DNA from: Delphinapterus leucas
Taxonomy: Eukaryota > Chordata > Mammalia > Artiodactyla > Monodontidae
Reading direction: 5' to 3'
DNA: 64,000 nucleotides
Assembly (NCBI RefSeq): GCF_002288925.2
Contig: NW_022098026.1
Span: 20,143,410 to 20,207,409 of the forward strand
Position numbers and translations under genes: made by a program. The notes beneath the pieces were generated by a model. The model was not told the origin of the DNA and did not search any database. It was given only the letters and a program-made list of their open reading frames with translations. Below, piece by piece: positions 12,526-25,189 of this stretch (position 1 is the stretch's first letter; every line of letters begins with the position of its first letter).

Positions 12526-12879
12526 ATGGTGCTGACAGATAACAAATGCTATTCCGTGAGAACATGGGGATCTCAGGTCCGCCACTCCAACAGGCTTCTA
12601 AGCAGGGAGAGAGGAGGAGTGAGGAAGTTGAGGCGAGGCAGGCCGAGAGGGCGTGTGGATGCGTGGGCTGGGGGTCACACCCTGCGGTCACCCCCACACA
12701 CACACACACTCTGCCTCTCTGAGTCCTGCCCGAGGAGAGAAGTGGGGAGCCCCTTGGGTCTCAGGCCAGGTGCTGCCTGAAGGCCTGTTTGGTTTTTTTA
12801 TAACCCCAAGGCCAGAGCAACTGGGGGAAGTTAGAGCTGGAAGGGGAGAGGCAGGTACGAACGACCTCTAAGTTCATCT

Positions 12880-14510
12880 GTGACAGATGTAAGTGAAAGG
12901 CTAACTCCAGCAGATCCTTTTTTTGGAAGGAAGTGGTGAGGACAGGAATAAAACTCTCTTCTTATTCAACCTAACAGAAATAGGACCTCTTCAAACTTTC
13001 AGGAGGGTTGAAAGGCCAGGATAGGTCAACCTAAACCACCATCTCCCAGGCTGCATTTTCAAGAGGAGTTTGGGGCAGCCTTGGAAATAGCTACGCCCCA
13101 GCTCGCCTGGCAAGCAGAAATTATTGTTAGAGAGTAAGGGGAAAAAATGCACCTAATGCGTTATGCTCCCGGCCTCACCCACTGAGTGGGCTGGTGATGG
13201 TTATTTACAAGGCTGGCTTATTCATGGCCACTGAAGCTAGGAGAGGGAGGATGGAGACAGAATCGAACAAACGAGTTATTTATAGCTACATCCCAGACCT
13301 CAGAAGGAAAATTCCCATACTTAGACGTTCCTAGATGGCCTGTGACACAGGGTATTTAAAGTAACAATGGGCCGAATTCTTGCTCACATTTTTGGCAGTG
13401 CGCCAGTCTGAAAGTCCACAGGAGAAAGACTTGTCGGGCTGTGTAGCTTTAGCGGGTTGGAAGGAGAAAAGACTGTTTCTAATTCGGGACTTATTTAAGA
13501 TCTGACTTCCCCCCTCCTTCCTGGAATTGCAAGGAAAACATGATTTTGATTATAGAGACAACAATCCATGTAATCGACTTTGGAAGATTCGGGGGGATGT
13601 TAAAGAAACAAATAGGAAAGACTTTGAAAAACCCTTGAACTCCTCCTACATTTCTTTACCTGAGGGTGGAAATAGCCACTACCTGTGGGCAGTCTAATAG
13701 CTAAACTCTGAATGCTGCAGACTACTGTATAGAGCGGGATGGACACGACTCTACAAAACACTCACTGGTCCACTTAAGACATGACTTTGTGGCATTTGTT
13801 CCAAGGAAAATCTCAGAAAGGATTGAAAATGGTGACTTCTTGTACTTACACAGTTGAGATTATAGTCAAGATGACGTCTTACGGCCCCTCCCAAGCCTAT
13901 GATATTTCTAAACACCAGCCTTGTAAAGAAGTAGAAAATCTACCAGCTCTATCAGTGAGGAAGCCTTTGACTGCAACCTCAAACTGGCTTAAATTATACA
14001 AAAGATTTATTCAGATAGATAAAAGAAGTCTCCAGGTAGAATGACTTCAGGATTGGCTAACTAGGCAGCTCAGTGATGTCAAAAAGGACCCAGGTTCTTT
14101 CCCTGTTTTCTCCCTGCTATCCAACTTCTAGCCTTTATCCTCAGACCACCTCCATTTATGGTACTAAGAAGACTGCTGTTCCAGTGTCATAAGACACTAC
14201 GATGTGTTCCTTTCTTCTTGGTTTGTCATTTTAAGAATGAAGAAACTTTTCCCAGAAGCCTCCAGCAGATTTCCCCTCACATTCTATTGGTCATTGCTGT
14301 ATCACATGTCCATACGTGAACCAATCACTAGCAAAGAGACTGGTCAACATAATTTGATTCCACTCCTTAGGGCTTATCCCTGCAGCTGTGAATAGTTACT
14401 TTTGTCTGAACTATATGGCAAAGGGGTGAACTCTGGAAGAAATTTTGGGCTGCAAAAAAAACAGGGGATGGATATCAACCAAGGTGTCTGCCACATTAGC
14501 TATGAGAGCA
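12880..14510. other. Repeat-poor intergenic stretch
   Basis: About 1.6 kb with no SINE, MIR or L1 that I recognise up to about 14.45 kb. It includes a MEF2-like TTATTTATAG at about 13278-13287 and alternating AT- and GC-balanced blocks. No exon-like frame was found. It is a candidate conserved non-coding region. Confidence 0.4.
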
Positions 14511-14527
14511 AAAATTTGGAAGCAACT

Positions 14528-14740
14528 GGGGCTTCCCTGGTGGCGCAGTGGTTGAGAGTCCGCCTGCCGATGCAGGGGACACGTGTTCGTGCCCCGGTCT
14601 GGGAAGATCCCACATGCCGCGGAGCGGCTGGGCCCGTGAGCCATGGCCACTGAGCTTGCGCGTCCAGAGCCTGTGCTCCGCAACGGGAGAGGCCACAATA
14701 GTGAGAGGCCCGCGTACCACAAAAAAAAAAAAAAAAAAAA
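14528..14740 (+). mobile_element. CHR-type SINE, short form
   Basis: A full short element with a poly(A) tail of about 20 A. The target duplication AATTTGG(A/T)AGCAACT lies at about 14513-14527 and 14741-14755 with one mismatch. The flanks read like an old L1 3' segment. Confidence 0.92.
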
Positions 14741-14804
14741 AATTTGGTAGCAACTTAAATGTCCATCAATGGGGGATGAGTTCCTTTGTAAAAAGGAAAA
14801 AGTT

Positions 14805-15228
14805 ATTGATAACCAGTATGCCAAGTACTGTCTAGACCTGCAGATATAGCAGTGAATAAAACTGCCCTTGATGGGGGGAGACAGATAGCAAATAAGTAAA
14901 TGAGCACCTGGGTATATCATGGCAAATTAAAATAAGTGCAGTGAAGGGAAAGACCAGGAGGACAAGAGACAGCCCAGGAAGTCCTCTCTGAGGAGGTGAC
15001 ATTTCAACTGAGAGATGAGAGAAGTGAGCCATGCATAAAGGAGTGGAAGAATATTTTAGCAGGAGCAAGAGGCAGTGCAAGGGCTCAGAAGCAGGAAGGG
15101 GCTTCTTGGGGTTGGGGGCAGAGGGTCAACAAGATGAGGGTGGGAAGGCCAGATTAGGCAGGGTCTTGTGGGCTTTAGTAAGGAGCTTGCATTTTCATTC
15201 TAAATTCAGTGGCAAGAAACTGAAAATC
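14805..15228 (+). repeat. Copy of the same old repeat
   Basis: 'cctgcagatatagcagtgaa', 'tctctgaggaggtgacattt' and 'ggtcttgtgggctttagtaa' follow the same order as at 10.1-11.2 kb. Confidence 0.6.
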
Positions 15229-15237
15229 TAAAAAGAT

Positions 15238-15925
15238 ATATTTATTTTAAAAACCTTTTGTAAACATTTAAAATAATGATTTGATTGAAGTATAATTGAT
15301 TTACAATGTTGTGGCACATTTCTGCTGTACAGGAAAGTGATTCAGCTATACGTTTTATATATATATATATATATTCTTTCTCATGTTCCTTTCCATTACA
15401 GTTTATCACAGAATATTGAATATAGTTCCCTGTGCTATATAATAGGACCTTGTTGTTTATCCACTCTAAATATAATAGTTTGCATCTGCTAATCCCAAAC
15501 TCTCAATCCATCCCCCCGCTCCCCTCCTTCCCCCTTGGCAACCACAAGTCTGTTCTCTATGTCTGTGAGTCTGTTTCTGTTTTGTAGATAAGTTCGTTTG
15601 TGTCATATTTTAGATTCCACATATAAGTGATATCATATGGTATTTGTCTTTTTCTGGCTTACTTCACTTAGTATGATAATCTCTAGGTCCATCCGTGTTG
15701 CTGCAAATGGCATTATTTCATTCTCTTTTATGGCTGAGGAGTATTACATGGTATATACATACCACATTTTCTTTATCCGTTCTTCTGCCAATGGACAGGT
15801 TGTTTCCATGTCTTGGCTATTGTGAATAATGCTGCTATGAACATAGGAGTGCATGTATCTTGTTGAATTATGTTTTTGTCGGGATATATGCCCAGGAGTG
15901 GGATTGCTGGATATACGGCAACTCT
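15238..15925 (-). mobile_element. LINE-1 3' end, 5'-truncated
   Basis: The minus strand reads as the end of an L1: a CCATTGGCAGAAGAACGGAT-type stretch, AGTGAAGTAAGCCAGAAA, ATGTGGAATCTAAAA and a final AAATCAATTATACTTCAAT. It is non-coding and 5'-truncated. Confidence 0.85.
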
Positions 15926-15929
15926 ATTT

Positions 15930-16260
15930 TGAGAAAAAACTTTTTATTTTGAAATAATTTTAGATTGACAGAAGAGTTACAAAGATAGTACAGAGAATTC
16001 CCTATATTCTTCACCCAGCTTCCCCTAATGTTAACATCTTATATAACCATAAAATTAAGAAATTAACATTGGTATAATACTATACACACTTTACTCAGAT
16101 TTCATGAGTTTTTCCACCATGTAGCATGTCTTCTGTCTTTCTTAGTATGTGACAATTTCCCACTCTTTCCTTCTTTTTCATGGCCTTGACATTTTGAAGA
16201 GTACTGATCAGGTATTTTGTAGAACTTCCCTCAATGTGAGTTTGTCTGCTGTTTTCTCAT
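15930..16260 (-). mobile_element. Older L1 3' UTR fragment
   Basis: The CTTTTTATTTTGAAATAATT / TTAGATTGACAGAAGAGTT pattern and the 'cccctaatgttaacatctta' phrase are typical of old mammalian L1 3' ends in reverse orientation. It abuts the younger L1 at 15925. Confidence 0.7.
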
Positions 16261-16863
16261 GCTTCAACAGAGGCTGTGAATTTGGGGAAGAATAGGAGAG
16301 GTGACATGCCTTCTCGTCACATGATTTCAGGGAGTACATGACATCAGCGTGACTTTACTGGTGATGTTTAACCTGCATCACTTGGTCAAGATGGCATCAG
16401 CCAAATCTCTCCACTGCAGAGTTACTGATTTTCCCCTTCCATGCTCTATTCTTTGGAAGCAAATCGCTAAACCCAGCTTACACTCGAGGGAGGAGCTGGA
16501 GCGTTTTAAGGGCAGTGACAATAAAGGATTGGATAAATAAACAATGGTCACTGTGGAATACACATCTCTAAGTAGTGCAGACCTGGAGCTGCCAGCCCAG
16601 TGAAAGCTGTGTATCTTAAAGACAACTGCCTTTCACCTTCCCTCCTGTTCCCTCCTGTTTATTTTCATGGTCATCTTTAAGGTGAATGCTGCACTACCTA
16701 GGATTTTGCCCTATGTCAGAGATGTTTCACTTGGCAGTTCTGGGGAGAGAGGACTTTCCTGTGTCCCCCAGTGATGGCCCCAGTGGGCTGCCCTGTGTGC
16801 AGCCCTGCCACCCACCTTGCCCCATCACACACACAGTCACGGCCCAGCGAGGCTCCTGTTTTT

Positions 16864-17077
16864 TTTGTTTTTTGTGGTTTTTTTTGTGGTATGCGGGCCT
16901 CTCACTGTTGTGGCCTCTCCCGTTGTGGAGCACAGGCTCCGGATGCGCAGGCTCAGCGGCCATGGCTCACGGGCCCAGACGCTCCACGGCATGTGGGATC
17001 CTCCCGGACCGGGGCACGAACCCGTGTCCCCTGCATCGCCAGGCGGACTCTCAACCACTGCGCCACCAGGGAAGCCC
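16864..17077 (-). mobile_element. CHR-type SINE, short form
   Basis: A reverse-oriented element with a 16-bp target duplication (CGAGGCTCCTGTTTTT) at 16848-16863 and 17078-17093. Confidence 0.93.
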
Positions 17078-17984
17078 CGAGGCTCCTGTTTTTGACCAAT
17101 AATCTCCTTGGGCAGGGTGAGCAGAGGGTGTGTCTAGTGTGGTTTAGCTGAGGTTGGTGGCTCGGTGTGGAGAGCAGAGCATATCAAAGGGGAGGTGGGA
17201 AGAGGAGCCTATGAGGCATAACACAAAATAACACGCAGCACCAGCTATTAGAAAGGAGAAAGTGGAGTGACGGAGGTATGGAAGAAAGTCCAGGTGTGTT
17301 GTTGCGTGAAAAAAGCATTTTGCAGGAACAGCTTTGTGCAGTGTGATCCCATGTATGGCTTTAAAGGCGGAAGCACAGTCCCTTGCACATAGTAGACGCT
17401 CACTATTTGTTAAATGAACGAATGGTATACAGCAAAATGTTAAACTGAGGCTGGGAATATGGTGGGGAGTGGTTTTTTTTTTTCCCCTGTTGTTTTCTTT
17501 TTTGCAACATTCCTGTTATAATTTGACTTTTTAAATTATTTTTAAAAATGAAATACCACGCTGATTTTTTTCCCTGAAGCTGATCGGTAATAGCTCTCAT
17601 GTTGGCCGGGTCTGAGTGGTGACTATTCAGTACTGACCCTTAATTAATGCTTCTGGTAAGCACACCTCTTCTAGGAGGGCCAGGAGAACCAAATAACATA
17701 TGTTCCTAAACTGACTTCCTTTTTTCCTCCTTGGGGATGTTCTGTCACAGGCAAGTGGTGAAGGGAGCAGAGGGCTGGGAATTTGCCAGATTCAGGTCTG
17801 CATACTACTGGCCCCCAAGATCTTTGCATTTCACGAGTGCTTCTACAGCAATGCAGCCAGGTCTTCCTCGTCTGTAGCCAGGGCTCAGGCCTCTTCCCAC
17901 ACATCAGCCATCCCCATAATTGGCTGGCCAGACACCTTGCTTTGCCTCTTCCCAGTGTCCAGGGGTGGGAGCACAGGTAGGAAA

Positions 17985-18140
17985 GCAGAGGCTCTGTAGT
18001 CAGGCTTGTGTGACCTTGGGCATATGACTTCACCATCTAGAGCCTCGGTTTCTTCATCTGTAAAATGGGTACAGCCACCGAGCGAGGATGAAAGGAAATA
18101 ATGGATCAAAAGCACTCGGTTGGCACCAGGCTTTAAATAC
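17985..18140 (+). repeat. MIR
   Basis: 'gtgaccttgggcatatgact', 'cggtttcttcatctgtaaaa'. Confidence 0.8.
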
Positions 18141-18927
18141 TCAAGTGCTAGTCACACGAGGCAGAAGCTGGTCCTATTGTTTACATCATTCTGATTATGT
18201 GGTGGAAACCCAACATCCTCTCACATGGCTAGCTTTAGGAACAGAAATAAAGTCTGAGGCCACTTGTCCCTTCCCCTTTGACTCTCCTCTCGGTATATCA
18301 TTAATTAATTAACACGTTTAACAAATATTTATTGACTGCCACTCACGTGCCAGATGCTGTGCTGGAAGCTTCCCAAGGGGCGTGGTGTATATGGAAATAC
18401 TGATCCCCATGCTCAGGGCAGTGGGTGTGGCTGGGAGAGGACAGAGGCCCGGACCCTGGAGTGCTGCCCGTCACTGGCAAGTGACCTGCGGGTTTACCGC
18501 CGTGGAAAGCTTCTATATGCGCCGTGACAAAGGCCAGGCAGCCCTGAAATCATGAACAAGAAGCCTCAGAACAAGGGCTCATCTCTAGGGGGAACAGACA
18601 GGCTGTGAACAGACAGGTGTGAACAGGTCATCACAGCATGTTGCAGGAGGGCAGGAAGGAGACCAGTAAAGGTCAGAGAGGACCAGGGCGAGACTGAGGG
18701 TGGAGGGGGGTGCTGGTAGCATCATTACTGTTGATGTCACTTTTGGGGAATTTTTGGTAGGAGACACTAGATTGGCTCACAAGTGCTTGAAAACCACAGT
18801 TTCCTAGAGAGACAGAAAGCCTGGCTCCTCTTCTTGGCGTTGCAGCCAACCCATTGCGTGACTTGGACAAGCTGCTTTCAGGGCCTCACCTCCCCGTCCA
18901 TATGATGGAGGTGAGTGGATTGGACCA

Positions 18928-19090
18928 GTGATTCTTCACATTTGGATGGGTCACATACCCCTCTGAGAATCTGGAAAGTGTCTCTCAGACAAAAAGCACA
19001 AACATGCAGAAATTTATCTACAGTGTCAAAGGGCTCCCTCTACCCCGCCCCCCTACCCCCAAATCCTAGGCTAAGAAGCACCGGCTTCCA
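18928..19090 (+). mobile_element. hAT-Charlie-like remnant
   Basis: It runs from CAGTGATTCTTCACA to CTAAGAAGCACCGG, with 'gggtcacatacccctctgag' inside. The ends are imperfect inverted repeats. Confidence 0.5.
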
Positions 19091-19497
19091 TGACCTCAGA
19101 TGTCCTCTCTGGGATTATGATTCTGGCACCTGTGCCTGAGTGACATGCCTACAGGGTGGGCATCCTTAGGAAGCCCTCTAGATGGGGGTTGGGACATCTT
19201 GTTTCGGGTTTAACTGCCCAAGGAGACCAGTCAGACTTGACACCAGCTGGTGTCAGGAGCAGAGAGCAGGCAGGTGATGTAAAAAAGAGAAGCAGACTGG
19301 GCTAAGGGACATCAAGGTACAAACACCATGATCAATGCCAGCTGGCGCTCAGCCCAGGGGACTCGGGCAGTGAAGTGGGGTGCGGGGGATACTATGTGAG
19401 AGTGAGGGGACCCTGCCCTGTTAGCAAAAGCCCGTTAGTTGCCTTTCAACTCTGACCATTTGCTGCAATGGGGAGCCCAGAGCAGCCAGCGCTTTTT

Positions 19498-19856
19498 TTT
19501 AAATTAATTAATTTATTATTTACTTTTTGTGGCTGTGTTGGGCCTTTGTGGCTGTGCGTGGGCTTTCTCTAGTTGCGGCGAGCGGGGGCTACTCTTCGTT
19601 GCGGCGCGCGGGCTTCTCACGCGGTGGCTTCTCTTGTTGCGTGCAGAGCACGGCTCTAGGTGCGCGGGCTTCAATAGTTGTGGCACACAGCCTCAGTAGT
19701 TGTGGCTCGAGAGCTCTAGAGCGCGGGCTCAGTAGTTGTGGCGCACGGGCTTAGTTGCTCCGCGGCATGTGGGATCTTCCCCGACCAGGGCTTGAACCCA
19801 TGTCCCCTGCATTGGCAGGAAGATTCTTAACCACTGCGCCACCAGGGAAGTCCCCT
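19498..19856 (-). mobile_element. CHR-type SINE, long form
   Basis: A reverse-oriented long element with internal GTTGTGG-type repeats. A 13-bp target duplication (GCCAGCGCTTTTT) lies at 19485-19497 and 19857-19869. Confidence 0.93.
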
Positions 19857-20199
19857 GCCAGCGCTTTTTATTTTTCATGAGAAGTTTTAGATCTAGGCTT
19901 GGAAACCTCTTCATTTTCAAAGAACAACCAACAGTTTTTGAAAACACTGTGGGCTGTAGTCTGTGGTCTCCTGCCTACATGGTCCACACTTCCAGGCTAA
20001 AGACGGAGAAACTGAGGCTAAGAGGAAAGGAGACTGAGTTCTTCTATTCTCCGCCGTCCTATGAGACATATTTTCACCTCTGAGATATTGGTAACAACGT
20101 TTATCAGGGCTGCACACAGCCATTGTCGAATCCTCCAACTGCTGTTAGAAGGGCAGTGACCCTCCCGAGGTCACACTAGAGCAGGTGGCAGAGCAGGGC

Positions 20200-23100
20200 C
20201 CTGGGCATTGGGACCATAAGGCTCAGTTGCTCTTCCCAGCACATGGCCCTAAGAGGAGAGGCCTGCGGAAGTGGCAGTCACTTCTCAGTGAGGCCCAAGG
20301 CCCTGGCTGTGCCCCCTCTCTGGGAAACGGCTCCATCTGGATGGACACTAGTTCTTTAATCCGATTAGATCCGGCACCTCAGAGAGCCTTGGTAATCCAG
20401 GGCTGGCTGGAGCACTGCCTGGAAACTGGTCAAGCAGTAGCCTGGGGGGTTGGGAGGAACTCAGTTTATAAACATGGGGGTCCCCAGACCCTAGCCCTGC
20501 TGCCTTCCACTCCACCCGGGCTGCTGTGGCCCTGGTCTGTGCCCTCTTTGTACTTTGCCCCTGGAAGCCCAGAGGGGGACCTTCTCCCTTAAACCCTGTG
20601 TGTGCGTCTCTCCCGGAGCAGTTCTGCCACCCCACACACCCACAAGCCACCAGACTACACTTCTGAATTAGCTGGGTTAAGCTCCCCCTCTCCCCTGTTA
20701 AGCTTCTTGTCTCTGGCCACCACAGCCCAAATAATTCCACAGGTCTGGGGAAGCAGTTCCTCTTTTAATTGCAGAGGAAATGAGGAAGGCTGGCCAAGAG
20801 CAAAGTAGGGAGGGTTGTTACAATGTCATGTGGTAACGCAGCATCCTTCCTGAGATCAGTTTGAGGATGGGGCCGCAATATTTCATATGGGGTGCTGTGA
20901 AGGGGTGCTTATACCCAGGTTCCAGTCCCATCCCAATCAGTCTATGTATTCTTGTTTAAAGATCACCTACTATCACTGACTTCTACAGAAGCACTAGGGG
21001 GCATCCCAGGGGAGGTGATCTTTGGATCGGGTCTGAAAGTTAGAATAGGACTTTAGCATGCAGTGCACAGGCTGTGGAGGAAGGTCCACCATGTCTCAGC
21101 TGTGTGGCCTTGGGTGAGTGACTTACCCTCTCTGAGCCTGGGGGGGGGTTCTCCTCTATAAAATGAGACTGATTATATCAACCTAATTTGATTGTTTTCA
21201 AGACTGTAAACGCTAATGCAGTGTCTTTGCTCAGAAGCAGTAGCTTTTGTGGTGGTTTTCTAAGGCCACTTGACCTCTGTTACTCTGTGAAGGCTTCTAG
21301 AATACCGCAGGTATTCCAACTACTGACTCCAATAGAGAATCACCTGAAGCTCTTCTCTTGCTTTGTCACTGGTGGATTTTCTGTTCAGAGTCCGAAGCAA
21401 CTCCCTCCCTCACCACGTCCAACGGGAGTGGAGTCAGTCAGGAGGCTGGTTGCATAGTCTCTTCAGGTACAGGAAAGAAAGAGGCCAGACCCAAGGGAGA
21501 AAGAAGGTGGGGGAGGAAGGGAGCAGGGAGGGTTCCAACCCTTGCAACAGTTAAATGTTAATATAGGTGTCGGCATAGGAAGTGTCTTCTAATTATAGAA
21601 GGAAACTAGGGAGTTTTTCAATCATCTCCTGCTTAAAAGATACAGATGTATTCATAATTATCCCTTGCCTCAGGCCTTGAGGCCCAGGTGGGCTCCAGAA
21701 GGCCTGTGTTCCTGCCAGACAACAGTCCTTAAGGAACATCATGTAGACAATTGGAATGCCGTTTATCGTGCAAAACACAATAAAACCCTGAGCTCTCTTC
21801 CTGTCTCAGAGACCCATAAATTATGAAAATTATACCTGCCCCAGGCCATGGACATATTGTTTTATTAAAGTTCCGATGAATAAACTTAAGACTCTTAAAA
21901 ATGTCCTCTCAGCTTTCATCTGGCACACACCTCCATCACGGAGCTGTCTGCCGGGGTGCATTCGATGAGCTCACAAACGAAGTTTGGGAAGTTGAGCTCA
22001 TTTCAAGGTACAGAGTCAGCAGGGTGCAGGGGCCAGCTGGGGAGCTGCAGGAGGGGCTGGGGGCCTCCTGGCCTGATGACAAAGTTGCCCAAGGGATTCT
22101 GGTTGTCTGCCGTCAGAGTTGGGACCTCCCCACAGCTTGCCCCCACTCTTCTGTTGAATGTGCGTCAGGCTTGTGGTGCCCTCATAGGAGGTGTGTGGTT
22201 ATGGGTGTGGAGAGGGTTGAAATTCTTCCCTCTTTTTTTTTTTTTTAAATTCTATCACTGGGTAGTCTTTTTATTCCATCCCGTGCTTCTTCCCCAAATT
22301 AGGTTGCTAAACCTTCAACTTTCCATCTTCCCGTCTACCGTTCAACCATGTAACTAGCAGGCATGTAACACCTTCTCCTAACCCTCAATTTCTGCATCCC
22401 TAAGAGGTAACTAACAATGGTTTTCGGCCAAGTGTGTTCGGTGCCTGGCAAAAAGGAACCATTCACTACATGCTAAGCCACCCAAGTCATTTCATAACTG
22501 GGAACAAAGAGGAACAGGGCCGGTCAAAGACAGACAGACAGTGGAGGCACATGTGGAACTTTTTCTCTGGACGCTGTATTTTAAAAAGCAAGCTCCCATT
22601 TGTTTAGCTCCCATTTCCTCAAGAGTATTTGGGTGAGTCTAAGCAGTAGAAAAAAAGTAAAACCAGGGGCAGGCCTGACCCATGTCCCCACCTATCAGGA
22701 CACCCAGACGTAAAGCCTGGTACAGTATCTGGGACTGAGCCAAGGAAAAAAAAAAAAACCACCTCCACGTGTCAGTTGCTTACCTTGTCAGTGAAGGGAG
22801 ACGCCATCATGCAGGAGTGGGACAGGCCACAAGGTCGGCCAAGGAGCAGACAAGACCACAATGAGGCAGGACATCTTTTGTGCCTTCTTGGACGGTGACC
22901 AGGGAATCCTTGGAATGCAATGGGTTTGGAGGTCTCGAAGAGGACCCTGAGGCTTTCACGACGACTTGGAAGACACCATAACTGGTGACCCCAGAGAAAA
23001 CCAGAGCTGGACCCAGGGCTCCTGATCTCACCTCTCCCTCTAGCCCCTTCCCCCCACCATTGCTGGCTGTCAGACCCCACTTACTGGTAACAGAAAAATG

Positions 23101-23764
23101 TCTATTTCTCAATTCCTCTTTCAGCAAACAAGAGGTATGTGTTCACATAAAAGTCAAACGTTCCTTGTGATTGGCATATGAATCGAAAGTAGATCATCTG
23201 AGAAGTGGCTGCGTGGTGGGGAGATAGAGGGATAGATAGATGGAAGGTGCACTGGAAAGGCAGAGGCAAGTCATCTAATAGATGCAAGTCTTTAGAGGTC
23301 AGAGGGGACGGGTTTTGTGCAGTATGCACCAATCTAGTGAAAATAAGGAAGCTGCCAAGGGCTTTTGTGTTTGCCTTCTGTAAGCCTGTAGGTGTAGGTA
23401 CATGCAAATCTGCTTGGGGGCACCAAGGCTAAAAGGAGAGTTGCAGAATTGTCAGCTGGGCAGGTCAGATGAACCTCTCCCACTTCCCAGTTTTGCTGTC
23501 CATCTGTTATCAGTGCAACCTCGTGTAGGGGAGGGCTTGCCGGAGGACTTAGCACCTGGCAGGATTCAGCTTCATAAGAAAGTGAAGGTTTCCTCCACCG
23601 ACTCTCAGGTCATCCTAGAGGCAGGACAAGGGCCAGGAGCCCTCTCCCCCTGCCTCCTTGTCTGCCAGAGCTTGGCTACTCGCTTCCATCTGTTCTTTGA
23701 CAAACGTGCCGCCTTGCTGGGTGATGTTGGGAGTGCGGACACACAAGACACACAGAGAAACGGC
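20200..23764. other. Intergenic DNA downstream of SPRY4
   Basis: Apart from the MIR at 21040-21215 and poly(T)/poly(A) runs at 22230 and 22745, this is mostly unique DNA. No coding character was seen. It could contain read-through or downstream regulatory DNA of SPRY4. Confidence 0.45.
21040..21215 (+). repeat. MIR
   Basis: 'gctgtgtggccttgggtgag' and 'ctcctctataaaatgagact'. Confidence 0.75.
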
Positions 23765-23800
23765 AGCCCTGTGCATATTTAACAATATATATTTATATAT
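23735..23800 (-). terminator. SPRY4: Probable SPRY4 cleavage/polyadenylation region
   Basis: On the minus strand an AT-rich stretch with the variant hexamer AATATA (23793-23788) is followed 10-25 bases later by a likely cleavage point near 23765-23778. Downstream lies a GT-rich tract (TGTGTGTCTTGTGTGTCC) at about 23755-23738, the usual position of the downstream element. No canonical AATAAA lies in these last 100 bases on this strand. The 3' UTR length agrees with the human gene. Confidence 0.55.
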
Positions 23801-25157
23801 ACTTTCTAGATCAGTACATTCAGTTTTTAACTTGCTTTTTCTTCACAAACAGAAGAACTCTTACAATAGTAGACTTTCTAAAATAAATACTATTAAAATA
23901 GAGCTTCAAAATAAATATTCTATACAAAGGAAACCTTCTGTGGTAACTTTTGATGTGGGGTGAGAAGGGGTTACAGTGAAGAGGGAAGATGTGCCAGGGT
24001 GGGACCCTTGAACAGCTTTTCTGTTTGTAACATGAAACCAAACCGTGGGGCAGTGAGAAAGCAGGATAAGACACCACACAGTTACCCACAGCAAAACAGG
24101 GCAGCGCGAGATTTGTCGTCACCTGTCACAGTAAGCAGAGGGCATGAAAATGCTCACCGAAGGCATGAACCAGAAGGTCAGTGAAGCTTGCGGGATGCCC
24201 TGGTGACTTGCGCGGTGCCAAGTCGTGCTGCCTACACCCCACCGGACATCCCCTGGGGCAGCACAGAGACCATGAAGGTGACGGGATGTGGATGCTGGTC
24301 CCAGCCCGCACTTTCCACACTTGGACTCATCATAATCTAACTGGGCCTCGCTCGATGCCCAACAGGGATGCACGCAGACTCCAGAACGCGTAAAGAACCA
24401 GATGCCATCACGTGATGGTCTTCCATCTCGGTCCGCTGTGAGGGGCCCATATCAATAGCAGGGAACTGGTCTTGACTCCTCCCAGCCATGGACCTTCAGG
24501 AGCCTTGGTTGTACCCCGTCTACCTGCGAGGGCTGGGCTCTCCTAGACCCAGTTCCCAGGGTGCCGGCTGGAGTGTTGGGCCTTCACAAACCCACCCTTG
24601 AGGGGAAGCAGCCTTGGCCCCTTAGGACAAGCATCCTGGACCCAGGTTTGTGGATCCCACCCCCGGTTCCAGGCAGAACCACCAGCCACCCCAGGTTGAA
24701 AAGAAGTGGGAAGCAGCTGGCACTTTTCAAAAAAAGGTCAACATGAGGCATAATCCAGCCAAGCAGGCCACTGGTGACAGGACACGCAACCAGCCAGAAG
24801 CAGCCACAGAAATGTGTCGTGTTTCTGAGAGCTTGGTCCCTCAGTGGCCCTTGACTGGCCCCCGGGGGCCACGGGCAAGCCAGTTTTATTTTTTCTTTTT
24901 GCCAAGGAAAACATGCTGAGGGATAGCTATGCAACAAAGCTGGGTGAACCGAAGCTGAGCACACAGGACAGAGTTCTGCAGACATCCATCTAGCAGGCTA
25001 GATGCAAACCAAAAAGAACAAGCCAAAACAGGGGGAAGGGAAAAAAGAAAGCCAAAACCCAGAAAAATCCATGTTTATAACTATATACACAAAAAGTCAG
25101 GGTTCAGGAGGCTGTTTGCCAGGTAACAGGGTCTATGTAGAGACGGTGGGGTAGGGG

Positions 25158-25189
<32 letters not shown>

